A DNA stretch of 64,000 bases from UBA1672 sp050633325 (GTDB taxonomy: Bacteria > Pseudomonadota > Alphaproteobacteria > Micavibrionales > Micavibrionaceae): the NCBI GenBank assembly GCA_050633325.1, contig JBOEGH010000002.1, positions 1-64,000 of the forward strand, read 5' to 3'. Position 1 is the stretch's first letter, and each line of letters opens with the position of its first letter. The notes beneath the pieces were generated by a model that had not been told where the DNA came from, did no database searches, and was given only the letters and a program-made list of their open reading frames with translations. A program made the translations under genes and the position numbers. This document shows, piece after piece, positions 17,857 to 26,743 of this stretch.

Positions 17857-19122
17857 TTATGCGGCTTTCGTTTTGGAGTTTATGCGTGATCTGTCAAGTG
17901 TGTAGGTGTGGAATCCTCCGTAAATAGATGATCTGTCCTCTTCATTGCGTGGTGCAGCCAAGCTTTCATCATAGTCCCATGGTGAAAGGTTTTCTTCTGT
18001 CAATCCTTTAGTTAATGGGCTGTGGTCGCCTGCGGTTCTGAATATTACGCGTGCACCGTCACTACCTGATCTTATAACCGCGCTCCACAAGTCATTAAGT
18101 TGGTCTTCATTCATCCAGTCTTGCGCGTCTAAGAAGACAAAACAATCAACACTATCTGCGCCTTGTTCGTCTAAATATTCGGTAATAGTCTTGTGAACCA
18201 CTTGTGCTTTATCAATATTAGCTTTTAGCGTTTCATAATTCTCTTCTTTTAAATATCTGGGAATAGCACGTTTGTGCTCACGGTCATAGCCTCTGTTGAA
18301 TGCCTGCCATGCGAAGTAGTTGTCCTCAATCGGGAATTGACACGCCATGCGTTCTAAACGCGCCTGAAGCAGGCCTGCCATTTGTCCATCGGCGGATTCG
18401 TTTAGTTCATCAAATTGTGATGGGGGTATTCCTAAACCATATAACGACTCCGGGTTTCCACATATCATTTTTATTAATTTTTTGTCGAATAGCGGCCCCA
18501 ATGTGCGATCAAAAATTTCTTTTTGCTCTTCCATTGATTTTGCTTTCAATAGGTCACGTGGGTTTTGACCATATAGTTTTGCAACCAAGTGAACCATGCC
18601 GATTGATTTACCCAAAAGACCAAACTTGTATAGGTTCTTTTTGAACATATTGATGCGTCGACCATGTGGGAATACGAATTTCTCCCAATAATCTCTTGTG
18701 TATTTATCAAGATGCTTTGCAATATATTTGTCGTAATTTTTTACATTTTCAGGAGAGTCGGCACACCCAAAAAACAGAAAGAAACTATCATAATCAGGTA
18801 AGTGTTTTAATGCCGCAATCTTCAAACGGCCAAGTGCAACATGATGCGGATTAAGGTCAACCGCAGTCACCGAAGCAGGGGATTCGGTTAAGTAGTTCAT
18901 CATATTACAACCACCAGAACAAATTGTCATGATGCGTGACGTATTGTCAATCTTCATTGCAGGTATATCTACCTCTGGGTCTTCCCATATTTGAGGGTAT
19001 ACAAACCCACTAAATACGGCCGTGAACATACGTTCTTGCAAGCCACGTTTTGACGTAGCTTTATTTTCGTGTACTGCACCTTTGAGCAATTCTTTGTTTG
19101 CTACTGTTTCTGTTTCGCTCAT
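17857..19122 (-). CDS. btaA: S-adenosylmethionine:diacylglycerol 3-amino-3-carboxypropyltransferase BtaA
   Basis: A 421-residue DUF3419 protein that transfers the aminocarboxypropyl group of SAM to diacylglycerol, the first step of DGTS betaine-lipid synthesis. Family marks are the Y-P-Q-I-W-E-D segment near residue 40, the SAM-binding I-C-S-G-G-C-N region near 62, and D-L-N-P-H-H. I start at 19122; a longer frame to 19221 would overlap the mfd start and has an unlikely hydrophobic leader. It is divergent from mfd over about 90 bases. Confidence 0.92.
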   Translation of the reverse strand: MSETETVANKELLKGAVHENKATSKRGLQERMFTAVFSGFVYPQIWEDPEVDIPAMKIDNTSRIMTICSGGCNMMNYLTESPASVTAVDLNPHHVALGRLKIAALKHLPDYDSFFLFFGCADSPENVKNYDKYIAKHLDKYTRDYWEKFVFPHGRRINMFKKNLYKFGLLGKSIGMVHLVAKLYGQNPRDLLKAKSMEEQKEIFDRTLGPLFDKKLIKMICGNPESLYGLGIPPSQFDELNESADGQMAGLLQARLERMACQFPIEDNYFAWQAFNRGYDREHKRAIPRYLKEENYETLKANIDKAQVVHKTITEYLDEQGADSVDCFVFLDAQDWMNEDQLNDLWSAVIRSGSDGARVIFRTAGDHSPLTKGLTEENLSPWDYDESLAAPRNEEDRSSIYGGFHTYTLDRSRINSKTKAA

Positions 19123-19213
19123 ATTCTTTAATGTCCCTTGAAATACACTGAAACCTATATATAAAAAGCAATTCAAAGGCAAACAACCATTTACTAAAAA
19201 AAAAGGCAATGTT

Positions 19214-22200
19214 GTGCACAATATAACGCCAAAAGAAAATATAACCCATATTGGTAAAACGATTTTTGGAGTTCCCGAAGGTCAAGACGCAAGAGTTCTG
19301 GCAGAAAAAGCGCGTGCATTAATGCCTGATGATCGTGTATTGATTCATGTCACCCTAGATGATAGCCGCCAAAATGCGTTAGAGGAGTGGCTGAAATTCT
19401 TTGCACCAGATGTTAAGGTTTTGGTTATGCCTGCTTGGGACTGTTTGCCCTATGACCGTGTTTCCCCTCATGGTGATATAGTATCGGAAAGAGTTGCAGT
19501 CTTAACTAAGCTGATGGCTTGGGATAACGAGAAAGAGCGTCATCCGCGTATTCTTTTGGTTAGCGTAAATGCCGCAATGCAACGTGTTATGCCACGTGAG
19601 GTGTTGCGTGATGCAAGTTTTATCGCCAAGTCAGGTTCACAAATTGATTTGGCTGGTATGCAGGTCTTTTTATCACAGAACGGTTACACGCGCAGTGAAA
19701 CAGTTCGTGAGCCCGGTGAGTTTGCCATTCGTGGCGGTATTGTTGATATTTTCCCTGCTGGTTATAAATCACCAATGCGACTTGATTTATTTGGTGATGA
19801 AATTGACACGATCAAAGAATTTGATCCGATAACACAACGCACAGAAGGTAAGGTTAAAGAGTTTGCTTTACAGCCCGCATGTGAATTTTTCTTGGATGAT
19901 GATTCTATTTCACGTTTTAGATCCGGATACAGGTCAGAATTTGGCGTAGCAAGAAGCGATGATCCGCTTTATGACGCAGTGGGTGAAGGGCGTCGTTATA
20001 ACGGCATGGAACACTGGTTGCCGTTGTTTCACGATCGCATGGATACTGTTTTTGATTATGCTCCTAATGCGTCGGTTATGTTTGATTTTCATGTTCATGA
20101 AGCATGCGAAGAAAGAATGGATCAGGTTAAGGATTTTTATAATTCGCGCAAAATACTGGAAAAGTCATCGCAAGAATCGGGAAGTAAAAAGGATAAGAAC
20201 ACTATTTCCGGATCTATATACCATCCTTTGGCAATTGAAAGATTGTACATAGATTTAACAGAGTGGCGTGATTTAACCAAAGATGTTTGGAGCTTGTCCG
20301 GATTTGGTGCACCGGAAGGCGATGATTACGAAGATGCGGGCGCACGTAAGGGGCGTGATTTTTCGGATATACGAAGTATGCCAGATGGGGACGTTTTTGG
20401 TGAACTTAAAAAATCAATATCTCATCAACAAAATGAAGGAAAAAAAGTATTAATTGCAACATATAGTGAAGGTTCAAAATCCCGTCTAAAGGGATTAATG
20501 GAAAATGCTCTTATAAAAGATATTGTTACAGTCAGTGATTATCACGAAATTAAAAAGATGCGCCCTCATCAGGTTGGAATATGCGTCCTATCCTTAGAAA
20601 GTGGCTTGAACTCATCTGACCTTGCTGTTTTTACTGAACAGGATATCTTGGGTGATCGCCTTGCACGTAAGGCAAAGAAAAACCGTAAAGCAGATAACTT
20701 TTTAACCGAAGCATCGGCCTTATCAGCAGGTGACTTGGTGGTTCATATTGATCATGGTATCGGCCGTTTCATAGAGCTTGAAACCCTAGAAGCGGCAGGT
20801 GCCGTTTATGACTGTCTTAAGGTCGAATATTCTGGTGGTGATCGTCTTTTTGTTCCTGTAGTTAATTTAGAAGTTCTATCCAGATTCGGTTCAGATCAAG
20901 GAACAACCCAGTTGGATAAACTGGGGGGTGCAGGATGGCAAGCACGCAAGGCAAAAGCCAAGAAAAACTTGATGGAAATTGCAGACAAGCTGCTTGGTAT
21001 TGCTGCTTCTCGTCAATTGAAGAAATCGGAAAAGTTACAAATTGGATCTGAGCTATATAATGAGTTTGCGTCAAAATTCCCATATACGGAAACAGAAGAT
21101 CAAGAAAGATCTATAAACTCAGTTCTGGAAGGTATGGCAGGCGATTACCCAATGGATCACCTTGTCTGTGGTGATGTTGGTTTTGGTAAGACCGAGGTCG
21201 CATTGCGTGCGGCGTATGTCGCGGCGATGTCAGGGGTACAAGTAGCCTTAGTCGTTCCAACGACTTTGTTGGCGCGCCAACATTACAATAACTTTCAAAA
21301 ACGTTTCGCAGGTATGGGAATTAGGATAGAGCAACTATCCCGCATGGTCACCGCAAAAGATATGACGCGCGCAAAAAATGGGCTAGCCGATGGATCGGTT
21401 CAAATTGCGATTGGAACGCATGCTTTATTCGCTAATGCAATGAAATTTGATAATCTTGGATTATTAATTGTCGATGAAGAACAAAAATTTGGCGTAAAGC
21501 AGAAAGAAAAGCTTAAAGAGCTGAAAAGTAATATTCATGTTTTGACCCTTACTGCAACACCAATACCGCGCACATTACAGATGTCTTTGACCGGTGTTAA
21601 AGAAATGAGCCTGATCACAACCCCGCCAGTTGATCGATTGGCAATTCGTACCTTTGTTATGCCTGTTGATACAATGGTAATACGTGATGCATTACTGCGT
21701 GAACATTACCGAGGCGGTCAAAGCTTTTACGTAGTTCCAAGGATAAAAGACCTAAAAGAGGTCTCTGACATGCTCAAAGAAATTGTGCCTGAAATAAAAT
21801 TGATTGATGCACATGGTCAGATGAGCCCGACTGAACTTGAAGATCGTATGACCGCTTTTTATGATGGTCAATATGATGTTTTGCTGGCAACTAATATTAT
21901 TGAAAGCGGAATAGATATTCCGACGGCAAACACAATGGTTGTTCATCGTGCCGATATGTTCGGCCTGTCGCAGCTTTATCAAATACGTGGACGAATAGGC
22001 AGGTCAAAGGTTCGTGCTTATGCTTATTTGACTTACCAACCTAATAAAAAGCTAAATGATAATGCACAAAAACGCCTGGAAGTTATGGAGACGTTAGATA
22101 CGCTTGGTTCAGGTTTTCAACTTGCGTCACATGATATGGATATCAGGGGTGCAGGTAACCTTCTTGGTGATGCGCAATCGGGTCATATACGTGAGGTCGG

Positions 22201-22732
22201 TGTGGAGCTGTATCAACAAATGTTGGAAGAAGCAGTAGCAGCAGCACGTGCAGGAGTTACTGAGGTTGAAGAAATGCCGGAAGAACAATGGTCACCTCAA
22301 ATTAATTTAGGGGCATCTGTCTTGATACCCGAAAGCTATGTCGAGGATCTGGGCGTAAGGATGAGCCTTTATCGACGCCTGAATGACTTGGTTGAGAAAG
22401 AAGAGATAGAAGGCTTTGCCGCCGAAATGATTGATCGATTTGGCGATTTACCGGAAGAGGTTGAAAACCTTCTCAGCATTTTAGAAATAAAACAATTGTG
22501 TAAATTGGCAGGTATTTCAAATGTTGATGCAGGGCCAAAGGGTGCGATAATATCATTTCATAAAAATACCCCACCAAATGTTGATGGTCTTATGTCGTGG
22601 ATTTTAACAAAGGCAGGAAGCGTGAAGATCAGACCGGATCAAAAAATATCAGCGATCAGATCGTGGCCCAAAACAGTGCAACGTGTTAAGGGGGTTCATA
22701 ATCTTATGAAAGAACTTGCAGGGTTATCTTGA
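19214..22732 (+). CDS. mfd: Transcription-repair coupling factor
   Basis: Removes RNA polymerase stalled at lesions and recruits UvrA. The 1172-residue protein has the UvrB-homology N-terminal part (about 1-340), the RNA-polymerase-interacting CarD-like domain starting at G-D-L-V-V-H-I-D-H-G near residue 505, the translocase with Walker A G-D-V-G-F-G-K-T near 655, D-E-E-Q-K-F-G-V, T-A-T-P-I-P-R-T, and the TRCF C-terminal domain. The start is GTG at 19214, preceded by AAAGG. Confidence 0.97.
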   Translation: MHNITPKENITHIGKTIFGVPEGQDARVLAEKARALMPDDRVLIHVTLDDSRQNALEEWLKFFAPDVKVLVMPAWDCLPYDRVSPHGDIVSERVAVLTKLMAWDNEKERHPRILLVSVNAAMQRVMPREVLRDASFIAKSGSQIDLAGMQVFLSQNGYTRSETVREPGEFAIRGGIVDIFPAGYKSPMRLDLFGDEIDTIKEFDPITQRTEGKVKEFALQPACEFFLDDDSISRFRSGYRSEFGVARSDDPLYDAVGEGRRYNGMEHWLPLFHDRMDTVFDYAPNASVMFDFHVHEACEERMDQVKDFYNSRKILEKSSQESGSKKDKNTISGSIYHPLAIERLYIDLTEWRDLTKDVWSLSGFGAPEGDDYEDAGARKGRDFSDIRSMPDGDVFGELKKSISHQQNEGKKVLIATYSEGSKSRLKGLMENALIKDIVTVSDYHEIKKMRPHQVGICVLSLESGLNSSDLAVFTEQDILGDRLARKAKKNRKADNFLTEASALSAGDLVVHIDHGIGRFIELETLEAAGAVYDCLKVEYSGGDRLFVPVVNLEVLSRFGSDQGTTQLDKLGGAGWQARKAKAKKNLMEIADKLLGIAASRQLKKSEKLQIGSELYNEFASKFPYTETEDQERSINSVLEGMAGDYPMDHLVCGDVGFGKTEVALRAAYVAAMSGVQVALVVPTTLLARQHYNNFQKRFAGMGIRIEQLSRMVTAKDMTRAKNGLADGSVQIAIGTHALFANAMKFDNLGLLIVDEEQKFGVKQKEKLKELKSNIHVLTLTATPIPRTLQMSLTGVKEMSLITTPPVDRLAIRTFVMPVDTMVIRDALLREHYRGGQSFYVVPRIKDLKEVSDMLKEIVPEIKLIDAHGQMSPTELEDRMTAFYDGQYDVLLATNIIESGIDIPTANTMVVHRADMFGLSQLYQIRGRIGRSKVRAYAYLTYQPNKKLNDNAQKRLEVMETLDTLGSGFQLASHDMDIRGAGNLLGDAQSGHIREVGVELYQQMLEEAVAAARAGVTEVEEMPEEQWSPQINLGASVLIPESYVEDLGVRMSLYRRLNDLVEKEEIEGFAAEMIDRFGDLPEEVENLLSILEIKQLCKLAGISNVDAGPKGAIISFHKNTPPNVDGLMSWILTKAGSVKIRPDQKISAIRSWPKTVQRVKGVHNLMKELAGLS

Positions 22733-22815
22733 TATAGTTTGCCTGAACCTATTAATTATTGTGAAGTTATGGCACTATTATTGATATAAATAGATTCGAG
22801 CAGGAGCATCTTTAT

Positions 22816-23220
22816 ATGTCTAAAGAATATGCCGAGAGTAAAATAAGGGAAGCTTTATCCGCTAATGGCGGTAACATTGGTCTTGCAAGGCAATCTGTTA
22901 TTGCTATGGCGCAAACTGATGCTGACCTTCTGCGTGCTTTGTCCAGACCACATTTGGATGGTATTGTTGCATATCAAGTTGAGCGTGTCGCATCCGGTAG
23001 GGCAGAAATGGAAAAAAGACATCCTGAGGTAACTCCTGTGGAGAGTAAGAAGGATGATTTTGGTATGGATTTGCTGCGCGCCGTAGCGGCAAGTGACGCG
23101 GAAACTTTTGGGCAGGAATCTATAGGCGGAAAGCGTAAATCTGCTTCTAAACAACATATTCAGGCTATACATAAAATGGCTGGCAAACCATCTATAAAGA
23201 AACCACCATCAAGTAGATAA
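22816..23220 (+). CDS. Hypothetical protein
   Basis: A 134-residue soluble protein without signal peptide or membrane helix. The N-terminal 75 residues look helical (a pattern of alternating alanine, leucine and charged residues, with N-x-G-N-I-G-L-A-R), while the last 30 residues are basic and proline/serine rich. I recognise no named family. It sits 83 bases after mfd and 11 before the AmgK-like kinase, in the same direction and with similar codon use, so it is probably a real gene of that transcription unit. Confidence 0.7.
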   Translation: MSKEYAESKIREALSANGGNIGLARQSVIAMAQTDADLLRALSRPHLDGIVAYQVERVASGRAEMEKRHPEVTPVESKKDDFGMDLLRAVAASDAETFGQESIGGKRKSASKQHIQAIHKMAGKPSIKKPPSSR

Positions 23221-23231
23221 AAGGTGCAGCT

Positions 23232-24269
23232 ATGGTTGATCTACAATCTTTAAAGCTAGAGATCGGTGCGGATTCCTTATCTGCTCTTCCGCGTGATGTT
23301 TCCCCAAGGGAGTATTTCTTGGGAGAACGTGCAGGCAAGGAGTTTATTTTGATGTTATACCCCGATGCATCAAAGGATCATATTGATGAGATGCTTGGGT
23401 TTATTAATATTGGTAAGGCTTTAAGTAATGCTGGTCTTAAAACGCCGGAATTATTTGAAAAGAATGAGCGTGAATGCTATTCACTTTTCGAATATTTAGG
23501 CGGAAACTCTTTTGGTTCTTATTTACGTGCTAATCCAGATAAGGCAGAGCATATATATGAACTGGCAACAGATGTTTTGTTTACATTAAAAGAGAAGAAA
23601 ACATTGTCTGATGGTTTGCCGTTATACAAACAAAGCCGTATTCACGAAAACCGCCGACAAGTAGTTGACTATTATATGGCGATGCAGCGCAAAAGCAAAG
23701 TTAATGAAAGTACAGTTATTTCTTATCTAAATGTTTGGGACGAGATAGAATATAGCCTTCCACCTTGTCCGCAAGGTTTTGTGCATGGTGATTATCACCT
23801 TGAGAACATGATCTATGTTACACATGAAACGGGGATTAAGCGTTGTGGTTTAATTGACTTTCAAGATGCTTTGTGTGGTCCGCTTCCTTATGATCTGGTG
23901 AACCTGTTAGAAGATGCACGTGTCGATGTACCAGAAAGTATCAAAAATAAAATGCTTGATAGATATTGCCGTGGGATGAGTGAAAATGATAAATCTGTGT
24001 TCTTGGATTGGTATAGAGTTTTAGGTACTCAGTTTCATTGCAGGGTCATTGGGTTATTTATAAAGCTATCCATAGAGCAGGGGCGTGATGCTTATTTGGT
24101 CCATATTGAACGCTTGCAACGCTATATTGTTGAGGCACTGGAAACCCCTGTTCTTGCACCGTTAAAATTATGGTTTGAGAAAGAAGGGCTTGATTTTGAC
24201 TCTATAAAGGATTTAGATGGCGATATAATTCGTAAAACTTTCGAAACAATAAGTTTCGATACCAAGTAA
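23232..24269 (+). CDS. amgK: AmgK-like sugar kinase (APH fold)
   Basis: A 345-residue phosphotransferase of the aminoglycoside-kinase fold. The catalytic loop reads H-G-D-Y-H-L-E-N and the metal-binding segment I-D-F-Q-D-A, followed by G-P-x-x-Y-D-L-V-x-L-L-E-D-A-R-x-D-V-P, which is typical of AmgK, the anomeric kinase of MurNAc/GlcNAc in the cell-wall recycling route that bypasses de novo UDP-MurNAc synthesis. The usual partners, the MurU nucleotidyltransferase and TsaE, are not adjacent. The AmgK assignment is by motif similarity; a general phosphotransferase is the alternative. Confidence 0.75.
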   Translation: MVDLQSLKLEIGADSLSALPRDVSPREYFLGERAGKEFILMLYPDASKDHIDEMLGFINIGKALSNAGLKTPELFEKNERECYSLFEYLGGNSFGSYLRANPDKAEHIYELATDVLFTLKEKKTLSDGLPLYKQSRIHENRRQVVDYYMAMQRKSKVNESTVISYLNVWDEIEYSLPPCPQGFVHGDYHLENMIYVTHETGIKRCGLIDFQDALCGPLPYDLVNLLEDARVDVPESIKNKMLDRYCRGMSENDKSVFLDWYRVLGTQFHCRVIGLFIKLSIEQGRDAYLVHIERLQRYIVEALETPVLAPLKLWFEKEGLDFDSIKDLDGDIIRKTFETISFDTK

Positions 24270-24285
24270 TCAGGAGTTGAATATT

Positions 24286-25488
24286 ATGTCCATTGTTGCA
24301 AATCGTTTGAGCCGTATAAAGCCATCACCAACTATTGCCGTTACAAACAAAGCAAAAGAACTAAAAGCAGCAGGCAGAGATGTTATTGGCCTTGGTGCAG
24401 GTGAACCTGATTTTGACACTCCTGACTTTGTTAAAGAGGCGACATATAAGGCAATAGAAGCAGGTGAGACAAAATATACTGCCGTTGATGGTACACCTGC
24501 ATTGAAAGATGCAATTATCGCAAAGTTCAAGCGTGACAATGGTTTAGATTATGCGCGCGATCAAATTACTGTCGGCACAGGTGGTAAGCAGGTCTTGTAC
24601 AATGCATTGATGGCATCTGTTAATCCGGGGGATGAAGTTATCATACCTGCACCTTACTGGGTGTCATATCCGGATATGGTTTTGCTAGCAGAGGGAACAC
24701 CGGTAACAGTAGAGTGCAGTGCAGATAACAATTTTAAATTAACTGCATCAGATTTAGAGGCGGCAATTACGCCAAAGACTAAATGGCTCATTTTTAACTC
24801 TCCTTCAAATCCAACTGGAGGAGCATACACTCATGACGAGTTGAAAGAAATAACTGACGTTTTGTTGAAGCACCCACATGTATATATTATGACCGATGAT
24901 ATGTACGAACATCTTGTATATGATGGTTTTGAGTTTTGCACACCGGCCCAAGTTGAGCCGAAGCTATATGATCGCACCTTAACTTGTAATGGCGTTTCAA
25001 AGTCGTATGCGATGACAGGTTGGCGCATTGGTTACGCAGGTGGCCCAAAAGACTTGATCAAAGCAATTTCAAAAATTCAAAGTCAGAGTACATCTAACCC
25101 GTCATCAGTTTCCCAAGCGGCTGCTTTAGCAGCATTAGAAGGCGATCAATCATTCTTGGCAGAGCGTAATGAAGTATTTAAGGAAAGACGCAACATGGTT
25201 GTAGATCTTCTTAATGAAGCAGAGGGGCTTGAATGTCTAAAACCTGAGGGAGCATTCTATGTTTATCCATCATGCGCGGGATTGATTGGCAAAAAGACTC
25301 CTGATGGCAAGGCTATCGAATCTGATGAAGACTTTGTAACCTATTTACTTGAAAGTGAAGGGGTTGCTTGTGTTCAAGGTGCAGCATTCGGACTATCACC
25401 ATATTTCAGGATTTCTTACGCGACAAGTACTGAAAACTTAACCGAAGCATGCGCAAGAATTAAACGCGCCTGTGCTGCATTGTCTTAA
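24286..25488 (+). CDS. aspC: Aspartate aminotransferase (class I, Ib type)
   Basis: A 400-residue PLP enzyme interconverting aspartate/2-oxoglutarate and oxaloacetate/glutamate. Seen: the N-terminal G-A-G-E-P-D-F-D-T-P segment, the N-S-P-S-N-P-T-G loop, and the PLP lysine in N-G-V-S-K-S-Y-A-M-T-G-W-R. This is the AatA form of alphaproteobacteria, which often also uses prephenate. The ATG at 24286 has AGGAG 9 bases upstream and was chosen over a TTG at 24277. A terminator hairpin follows. Confidence 0.94.
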   Translation: MSIVANRLSRIKPSPTIAVTNKAKELKAAGRDVIGLGAGEPDFDTPDFVKEATYKAIEAGETKYTAVDGTPALKDAIIAKFKRDNGLDYARDQITVGTGGKQVLYNALMASVNPGDEVIIPAPYWVSYPDMVLLAEGTPVTVECSADNNFKLTASDLEAAITPKTKWLIFNSPSNPTGGAYTHDELKEITDVLLKHPHVYIMTDDMYEHLVYDGFEFCTPAQVEPKLYDRTLTCNGVSKSYAMTGWRIGYAGGPKDLIKAISKIQSQSTSNPSSVSQAAALAALEGDQSFLAERNEVFKERRNMVVDLLNEAEGLECLKPEGAFYVYPSCAGLIGKKTPDGKAIESDEDFVTYLLESEGVACVQGAAFGLSPYFRISYATSTENLTEACARIKRACAALS

Positions 25489-25501
25489 TTAAAATCATGT
25501 A

Positions 25502-25530
25502 GTATGCGGGGTTGGTACGCCCCGTATATC
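25502..25530 (+). terminator. Terminator-like hairpin after aspC
   Basis: ATGCGGGG (25504-25511) pairs with CCCCGTAT (25520-25527) with one G-T pair, about 15 bases after the aspC stop. The tail is AT-rich but lacks a clean T run, so efficiency is uncertain. Confidence 0.5.
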
Positions 25531-25544
25531 TATAAAAAATCTTT

Positions 25545-25661
25545 ATAAAAGAAAAAAACCGAACCCAAAGGGCTCGGCAAGTTGAACAGGGAGGTTTTAC
25601 GTCTTGGGAGACGTAAGCTTCTTCGCTTGGAAGAAACTTAATCGTAACTAAGAAGTTACTA
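25545..25661 (-). ncRNA. Candidate small RNA with anti-Shine-Dalgarno segment
   Basis: On the minus strand a promoter-like pair (25690-25695 and 25667-25672) is followed by three short hairpins: arms 25654-25659/25644-25649 (GTAACT/AGTTAC, tetraloop), 25630-25635/25619-25624 (TTCTTC/GAAGAA) and 25609-25616/25597-25604 (TTACGTCT/AGACGTAA, loop CCCA). Next comes an unpaired CCTCCCT (25588-25594), complementary to ribosome-binding sites, and then an intrinsic terminator. The expected transcript is about 105-115 nucleotides. The architecture resembles alphaproteobacterial anti-SD sRNAs such as NfeR1/alpha-r14 or CcsR/cuckoo RNAs, though I see no sequence identity to claim membership. Structure is seen; being an expressed sRNA is inferred. 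Confidence 0.6.
25552..25577 (-). terminator. Intrinsic terminator of the candidate sRNA
   Basis: On the minus strand CCGAGCCC (25570-25577) and GGGTTCGG (25559-25566) pair around a TTT loop with one A-C mismatch, followed by seven T residues (25552-25558) and a further T run. This is a textbook rho-independent terminator for that strand only. Confidence 0.8.
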
Positions 25662-25666
25662 TATAA

Positions 25667-25695
25667 TGTATATCTATGTTTAATTTATATAACAA
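25667..25695 (-). promoter_or_regulatory. Candidate sigma-70 promoter of the sRNA
   Basis: On the minus strand TTGTTA (25690-25695) and TATACA (25667-25672) are exactly 17 bases apart. The expected start site, 6-8 bases on, falls at the first base of the first hairpin (about 25660). Confidence 0.6.
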
Positions 25696-25783
25696 ACGCT
25701 ATTAAGGCAAGTTAGCTATGCATTTAACACATGACTGTTTATCGTTTGCTATGAATTTTTGTCGTACTAGAAAAGAAGAGTAT

Positions 25784-26683
25784 CTAGAGACCACCATTGT
25801 CATTCATTTTAATGTGATCGAATAGAAACTCTTTAAGTACTGCAATACGTTTAGAGTTACGCCTTTCTTGCGGATATACGAAATATAAATCGACATTAGG
25901 TATCTCTAAGTCGGGGAATAAAACCTCAAGATCATCATCTCGTTCCACAATATATTTAGGCAGGGCAGTAATGCCCGTACCACTTTTTACTGTCGCGTAA
26001 CGTGCATGCATTGAGTTTATTAATAATATTTTGGGGTTGTTTTGTACTTGAATATTAAACCTGTTAAACGTCCAATTGGGGCGCAAGAAAGGAGTTTGTG
26101 CGTTAGGTGGATATGCGATCATTACACGATTGCGTAATTCTTCCAATGTCTTGGGTTTGCTGTGTTCTTCAAGATAATCCTTAGACGCACATAATACAAA
26201 ATCTATAGAAGTCAAATGTTTTTCTATTAGGTCACTGTGATCTGCAGGTTGTAACCTTAAGGCAACATCGGCTTCTCTTTTTCCCAAATCAAACACACGG
26301 TTGTCCAGCAACATGGTAACTTGAATTTCAGGATAGGATTGATGGAATTTTCCAATTTGTGGTGCTAACCACGTAGAGGCGATAAACTCCACCGTTGTAA
26401 TTTTTAGTGGCCCTTCAGGAAGCACATGAGAATCAGATAGCTGCGTTTCCACTTGTTTAAGGCGTTTGAATACATCATTTGTCGTGTTAAGCAGCATTTC
26501 ACCTTGTTCAGTAAGTATCAGGCCACGTGCATGTCTATGGAATAGTGGTAGTCCAAGACTGGATTCTAATGAGCTAATCTGTCTGGATATGGCTGATTGA
26601 CTAAGGTTAAGTTCGTCACCGGCATGCGTAAAGCTTCCGGCTTCTGCCACAGCCTTGAAAATGCGTAATTTATCCCAGTCCAT
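25784..26683 (-). CDS. LysR-family transcriptional regulator
   Basis: A 299-residue regulator. Winged helix-turn-helix at about residues 3-62 (A-G-S-F-T-H-A-G-x-x-L-N-L-S-Q-S-A-I-S-R-Q-I), then a LysR substrate-binding domain (about 90-290). The ligand is unknown. It follows trxB in the same direction, separated by 60 bases, and the sRNA candidate lies downstream on the same strand. LysR genes usually act on a divergent neighbour, but no divergent gene is adjacent here, so the target cannot be inferred from position. Confidence 0.93.
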   Translation of the reverse strand: MDWDKLRIFKAVAEAGSFTHAGDELNLSQSAISRQISSLESSLGLPLFHRHARGLILTEQGEMLLNTTNDVFKRLKQVETQLSDSHVLPEGPLKITTVEFIASTWLAPQIGKFHQSYPEIQVTMLLDNRVFDLGKREADVALRLQPADHSDLIEKHLTSIDFVLCASKDYLEEHSKPKTLEELRNRVMIAYPPNAQTPFLRPNWTFNRFNIQVQNNPKILLINSMHARYATVKSGTGITALPKYIVERDDDLEVLFPDLEIPNVDLYFVYPQERRNSKRIAVLKEFLFDHIKMNDNGGL

Positions 26684-26743
26684 AATAATCCTTTACTTGG
26701 CTAATTTCTTATTAGAAATTTACGCAGCATTGTGAACTTAGTC

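Noticed and set aside
19123..19221. N-terminal extension of btaA
   Set aside because: It overlaps the mfd start on the other strand and is not part of the DUF3419 family.
25604..25651. A 15-codon plus-strand frame starting TTG, with AGGGAGG 9 bases upstream, inside the sRNA candidate
   Set aside because: The good ribosome-binding site is intriguing, but it is also the complement of the sRNA anti-SD segment. Promoter and T-run terminator both point to minus-strand transcription. A peptide is not excluded but is less likely.
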